Origin: Porphyrobacter sp.
Lineage (GTDB): Bacteria; Pseudomonadota; Alphaproteobacteria; Sphingomonadales; Sphingomonadaceae
NCBI GenBank assembly: GCA_016125555.1
Contig: WGLN01000017.1
Span: forward strand, 1-64,000
Reading direction: 5' to 3'
DNA length: 64,000 nt
Positions within the stretch are counted from its first letter, which is position 1, and each line of letters starts with the position of its first letter. Positions 61,348 through 64,000 of this stretch are shown here, piece by piece. The position numbers were made by a program, and so were the translations under genes. The notes beneath the pieces were generated by a model, which was not told the origin of the DNA, searched no databases, and worked only from the letters and a program-made list of their open reading frames with translations.

Positions 61348-63330
61348 CTACTCTGCGGGGACCGGTTGTGCGCCCAGCGCCTCGAGGTCGGCGCGACGTT
61401 CGGCGCCCTTTTGCGCGGCCATGCGGCGCCTCAGGTCGACCCGCACCCGCCCGGCAATCGCCAGCACGCCGCCCAGCGCGACGAGCATCCCGCCCAGCCA
61501 GATGAAGGTCACGAAAGGCTTCCACCACAGCCGCACTTGCCAGCGCCCGTCCTCGGTCTGGTTGCCGATCACCGCATAAAGCTGGCCGTTCCAGCGGGTC
61601 AGCAGCGCGCTCTCGCTGGTCGATTGCGGGGGCGACCAGAAGGTGCGCGCCTGCGGGGTGAGGATCACCGGCGGGCCGCCGTCCTCGCTCACTGACAGGG
61701 TCGCCTCGATCGCGGTCCAGTTGGGGCCGGCCACCGGCGCCACGCTGTCGAGCGTCACCGCGAAATCGCCGACCTGCTCGGTCCCTCCGGGGGCGACGGC
61801 CGCAAGCCGTTCCTCGGTGAAGGCGCCCTCGCAGGCCATTCCGAACAGCGACACCGCGATGCCGAAATGGGCGATCACCATGCCCCATGTCGCCACCGGC
61901 ACGCGCGCCAGCCTGCGTCCGCGCAGGGGCAGCACCGCCGCCAGCGCGAGCGCCGGGGCGAGCCCGAGACCGAGCAGCGGCAGCAGCGGGAAATCGCCGA
62001 GCACCGCGATCAGCGCGATCACCGCAATCGCCACCGAGGCAAGCAGTGCCAGCTCGAACTGCAGACGGGCGGGCTTGTCCTCGCGCCAGCGCAGCAGCGG
62101 ACCGACCGCCATCACCAGCAGCATCGGGATCGCGAACATCGCCGCGGCCGGATTGAAATAGGGCGGACCGACCGAAACGCGCACGTCGAAGGCCTCGGTC
62201 AGCAGCGGGTAGAGCGTGCCGAGCAGGACGATCGCGAGGATCGCCGAGAGCATCACGTTGTTGAACACCAGCGCGCTCTCGCGGCTCACCGCGGCGAAGC
62301 GCTTGCCCTCGGCCACCGCGCCGGCGCGCAGCGCGAAGACCGTGAAGGCGCCGCCGATGTTGATGGCGAGCAGCGCGAGGATGAAGGCCCCGCGCTCCGG
62401 GTCGACCGCGAAGGCATGAACGCTGGTGAGCACACCCGAACGGACCAGGAATGTGCCGAGCATCGACATCGAGAAGGCCAGCACCCCGAGCATGATCGTC
62501 CACGTGCGCAGCGCGTCGCGCGCGGCCAGCACGCTCACCGAGTGCATCAGCGCCGTCGCTGCCAGCCACGGCATCAGCGAGGCGTTCTCGACCGGGTCCC
62601 AGAACCACCAGCCGCCCCAGCCGAGCTCGTAATAGGCCCAGTACGACCCCGCGGTGATGCCCAGTGTCAGCAACACCCAGGCGCCCAGCACCCAGGGGCG
62701 CATCACCCGTGCGAAGGACGGATTGACCTCACGCGTAAGCAGCGCGCCCATCGCCAGGCTGAAGGCGACCGACAGGCCGACATAGCCCGCATAGAGCGTG
62801 GGCGGATGGACCGCGAGGCCGATGTCCTGCAGGAGCGGATTGAGGCCGGAACCTTCGGCCGCCGGCACCGGCAGGCGCTCGAAGGGGTTGGAGGACAGCA
62901 GCAGGAAGGCATAGAAGCCGAGCGCCACGAAGCCCTGCACCGCCAGCGTCGCACCTATGGTGCGCTCGGGCAGGCGCCGCTCGAACCGGGCGAGCAGTCC
63001 GCCCGAGGCAGCCAGCACCCCGACCCACAGCAGCATCGACCCCTCGTGATTGCCCCAGGTACCGGTGACCTTGTAGATGAACGGCTTCATCGAATGCGAA
63101 TTGGCCGCGACCAGCTTCAATGACAGGTCGGTGACCGCAAAGGCCCGCAGCAGCATGAAGAAGGCGAGCACCGCCAGGCAGGCCTGCACGATCGCCGCCG
63201 GGCGGGTATAGATCGCCAGCGGATGCGCCGCATCGGCGGGTGCGCGCAGTCCCGCAAAGCCGGAAACCATTTGCAGCACCGCCAGCGCGGCGGCGAGCCA
63301 CAGGGCGGCAAGTCCGATTTCGGCAGTCAT
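61348..63330 (-). CDS. ccmF: Cytochrome c haem lyase subunit CcmF
   Basis: A 660-residue membrane protein with about 15 segments. The WWD haem-handling region is WGGWWFWDPVENASLMPWLAATALMHS, preceded by NSHSMKPFIYKVTGTWGNHEGSMLLWV. It ligates haem from CcmE to apocytochrome c. It starts 28 bp after ccmE and is followed by ccmG after 7 bp. Confidence 0.95.
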   Translation of the reverse strand: MTAEIGLAALWLAAALAVLQMVSGFAGLRAPADAAHPLAIYTRPAAIVQACLAVLAFFMLLRAFAVTDLSLKLVAANSHSMKPFIYKVTGTWGNHEGSMLLWVGVLAASGGLLARFERRLPERTIGATLAVQGFVALGFYAFLLLSSNPFERLPVPAAEGSGLNPLLQDIGLAVHPPTLYAGYVGLSVAFSLAMGALLTREVNPSFARVMRPWVLGAWVLLTLGITAGSYWAYYELGWGGWWFWDPVENASLMPWLAATALMHSVSVLAARDALRTWTIMLGVLAFSMSMLGTFLVRSGVLTSVHAFAVDPERGAFILALLAINIGGAFTVFALRAGAVAEGKRFAAVSRESALVFNNVMLSAILAIVLLGTLYPLLTEAFDVRVSVGPPYFNPAAAMFAIPMLLVMAVGPLLRWREDKPARLQFELALLASVAIAVIALIAVLGDFPLLPLLGLGLAPALALAAVLPLRGRRLARVPVATWGMVIAHFGIAVSLFGMACEGAFTEERLAAVAPGGTEQVGDFAVTLDSVAPVAGPNWTAIEATLSVSEDGGPPVILTPQARTFWSPPQSTSESALLTRWNGQLYAVIGNQTEDGRWQVRLWWKPFVTFIWLGGMLVALGGVLAIAGRVRVDLRRRMAAQKGAERRADLEALGAQPVPAE

Positions 63331-63358
63331 CGCTCGGTTCCCAGCTGTCCCACGCCCC

Positions 63359-63820
63359 TCACTTGAGCCCGACCGTCGTGTCGGCGGCCATCTTGGCGGC
63401 CTTCTCGGTGCCCATGCCTTCCATCTCGCGCGGGACGTAATTCTCGTCGTGCTTGGCGAGCAGGTTGGTGGCGATGAACACCCCGTCAGGGCTGAGGCTG
63501 CCCTCGGCGACCACGCCCGAACCCTCGACGAAGAGGTCGGGCAGGATGCCGCTGTAACGGACCGGGATCGCGTCGGCGGAATTGCCGGTGACCATGAAAT
63601 TGACCGTTACCCCGTCACGTTCGGTGACGATCGAGCCGGGCTTGACCATTCCGCCGAGCCGCACCGCCTGGCCCACCGCCGGAGGGGTCGCCGCCATCTG
63701 CTCGGGCAGATAGAAATAGTTCGCCTGGTTGCGCAGCGCCCACGCCGCCAGCAGCCCCGCCCCGATGATCGCCGCAACCGCGATCACCACCAGCACGAGA
63801 CGTTGATGCTTGGCCTTCAT
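63359..63820 (-). CDS. ccmE: Haem chaperone CcmE
   Basis: A 153-residue protein with an N-terminal membrane anchor (RLVLVVIAVAAIIGAGLLAAWAL) and the periplasmic OB fold (AVRLGGMVKPGSIV, VRYSGILPDLFVEGSGVVAEGSL). The covalent haem-binding His is in LLAKHDENYVP. Start at 63820. Confidence 0.94.
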   Translation of the reverse strand: MKAKHQRLVLVVIAVAAIIGAGLLAAWALRNQANYFYLPEQMAATPPAVGQAVRLGGMVKPGSIVTERDGVTVNFMVTGNSADAIPVRYSGILPDLFVEGSGVVAEGSLSPDGVFIATNLLAKHDENYVPREMEGMGTEKAAKMAADTTVGLK

Positions 63821-63833
63821 TCGCCGCTTCCTC

Positions 63834-63977
63834 TCAGCGCCGCCGCGTCGCGTCGCGCTTCGCCTCCGCGCGCACCATTGCGCGCCACGCCCAGATGCAC
63901 AACATCGCGAGCGCCACCAGCCCCACCGCATAGGCGAAGGCCACGAAATCCCATTGCGAAAGATCCTCGCGCATCAT
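63834..63977 (-). CDS. ccmD: Haem exporter accessory protein CcmD (47 aa)
   Basis: A short gene, MMREDLSQWDFVAFAYAVGL..., with one membrane helix (FAYAVGLVALAMLCIWAW) and a basic tail (AEAKRDATRRR), as for CcmD. It lies between ccmC and ccmE, and its ATG overlaps the ccmC stop codon. CcmD helps release holo-CcmE from CcmABC. Confidence 0.88.
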   Translation of the reverse strand: MMREDLSQWDFVAFAYAVGLVALAMLCIWAWRAMVRAEAKRDATRRR

Positions 63978-64000
63978 GCCTGCTCCATCGCCGGGGTCTG
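63974..64000 (-). CDS. ccmC: CcmC haem exporter, C-terminal fragment at window edge
   Basis: Only the last eight residues (QTPAMEQA) and the stop codon are in view, on the minus strand, in frame to the edge. Identity is inferred from position directly upstream of ccmD and ccmE. Confidence 0.6.
   Translation of the reverse strand, partial: QTPAMEQA

Noticed and set aside
1-64000. CRISPR arrays and rRNA genes
   Set aside because: No regularly spaced direct repeats and no rRNA-like sequence were seen anywhere in the window.

Overview
The window joins two unlike pieces of DNA from an alphaproteobacterium, most likely a member of the Sphingomonadales near Erythrobacter/Porphyrobacter. That placement rests on the GC-rich coding, the mltG-fabF-acpP, dapF-mtaB-ftsY-yciB and ccmCDEFGHI gene orders, and small plasmid-type DUF proteins that I associate with sphingomonads. 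No 16S or other marker gene is present, so it is an inference.

Positions 1-37096 look like the right-hand part of an integrative element. A P4-type tyrosine integrase (35665-36918) sits next to the 3' end of an elongator tRNA-Met gene (37097-37173), the classic tRNA attachment site. The left end lies outside the window. Plasmid-like backbone genes are split into two blocks. The left block (1-6831) has ssb, three DUF genes, an ArdC antirestriction protein and a large ParB-like protein. The right block (28217-35649) has a RES/Xre toxin-antitoxin pair, a 1410-residue methyltransferase/strawberry-notch helicase fusion, a CHC2/Toprim primase, a lytic transglycosylase and a small DUF5818-like protein. 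A perfect alphaproteobacterial LexA box (GTTC-N7-GTTC) lies between the divergent primase and transglycosylase genes.

The cargo lies between 7031 and 28118. It comprises: (i) a PadR regulator divergent from flavin reductase and an isochorismatase-like protein; (ii) a nested insertion-sequence remnant (truncated IS1182-type copy plus an IS5-type element); (iii) a LysR-controlled set of genes, SnoaL-like / DoxX / ChrR-like FMN reductase / LigB-type dioxygenase / carboxylesterase / small membrane protein, which by content resembles the quinone-detoxification regulons (MhqR, CatDE) of Firmicutes; (iv) an intact IS1182-type element; (v) a TonB-dependent receptor with a PepSY membrane gene broken by an amber codon; (vi) a PadR / hemerythrin / DoxX / APC-permease module; (vii) an arsenic operon, arsR-arsC(LMW-PTP type)-arsC(glutaredoxin type)-arsB-ynfA-arsH, with an 18-bp palindromic operator abutting an apparently leaderless arsR start.

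Positions 37174-64000 are ordinary core chromosome: 2'-5' RNA ligase-like protein, mltG, fabF, acpP, aspS, rnd, oxyR, an SRPBCC protein, PilZ, pgsA, an MFS transporter, a ThDP enzyme, a CsbD-like protein (56 aa), an EVE-domain protein, a GGDEF/EAL protein, dapF-mtaB-ftsY-yciB, kup, and the cytochrome c maturation operon ccmC(partial)-D-E-F-G-H-I. The core is visibly more GC-rich than the element. No rRNA genes and no CRISPR array were seen.
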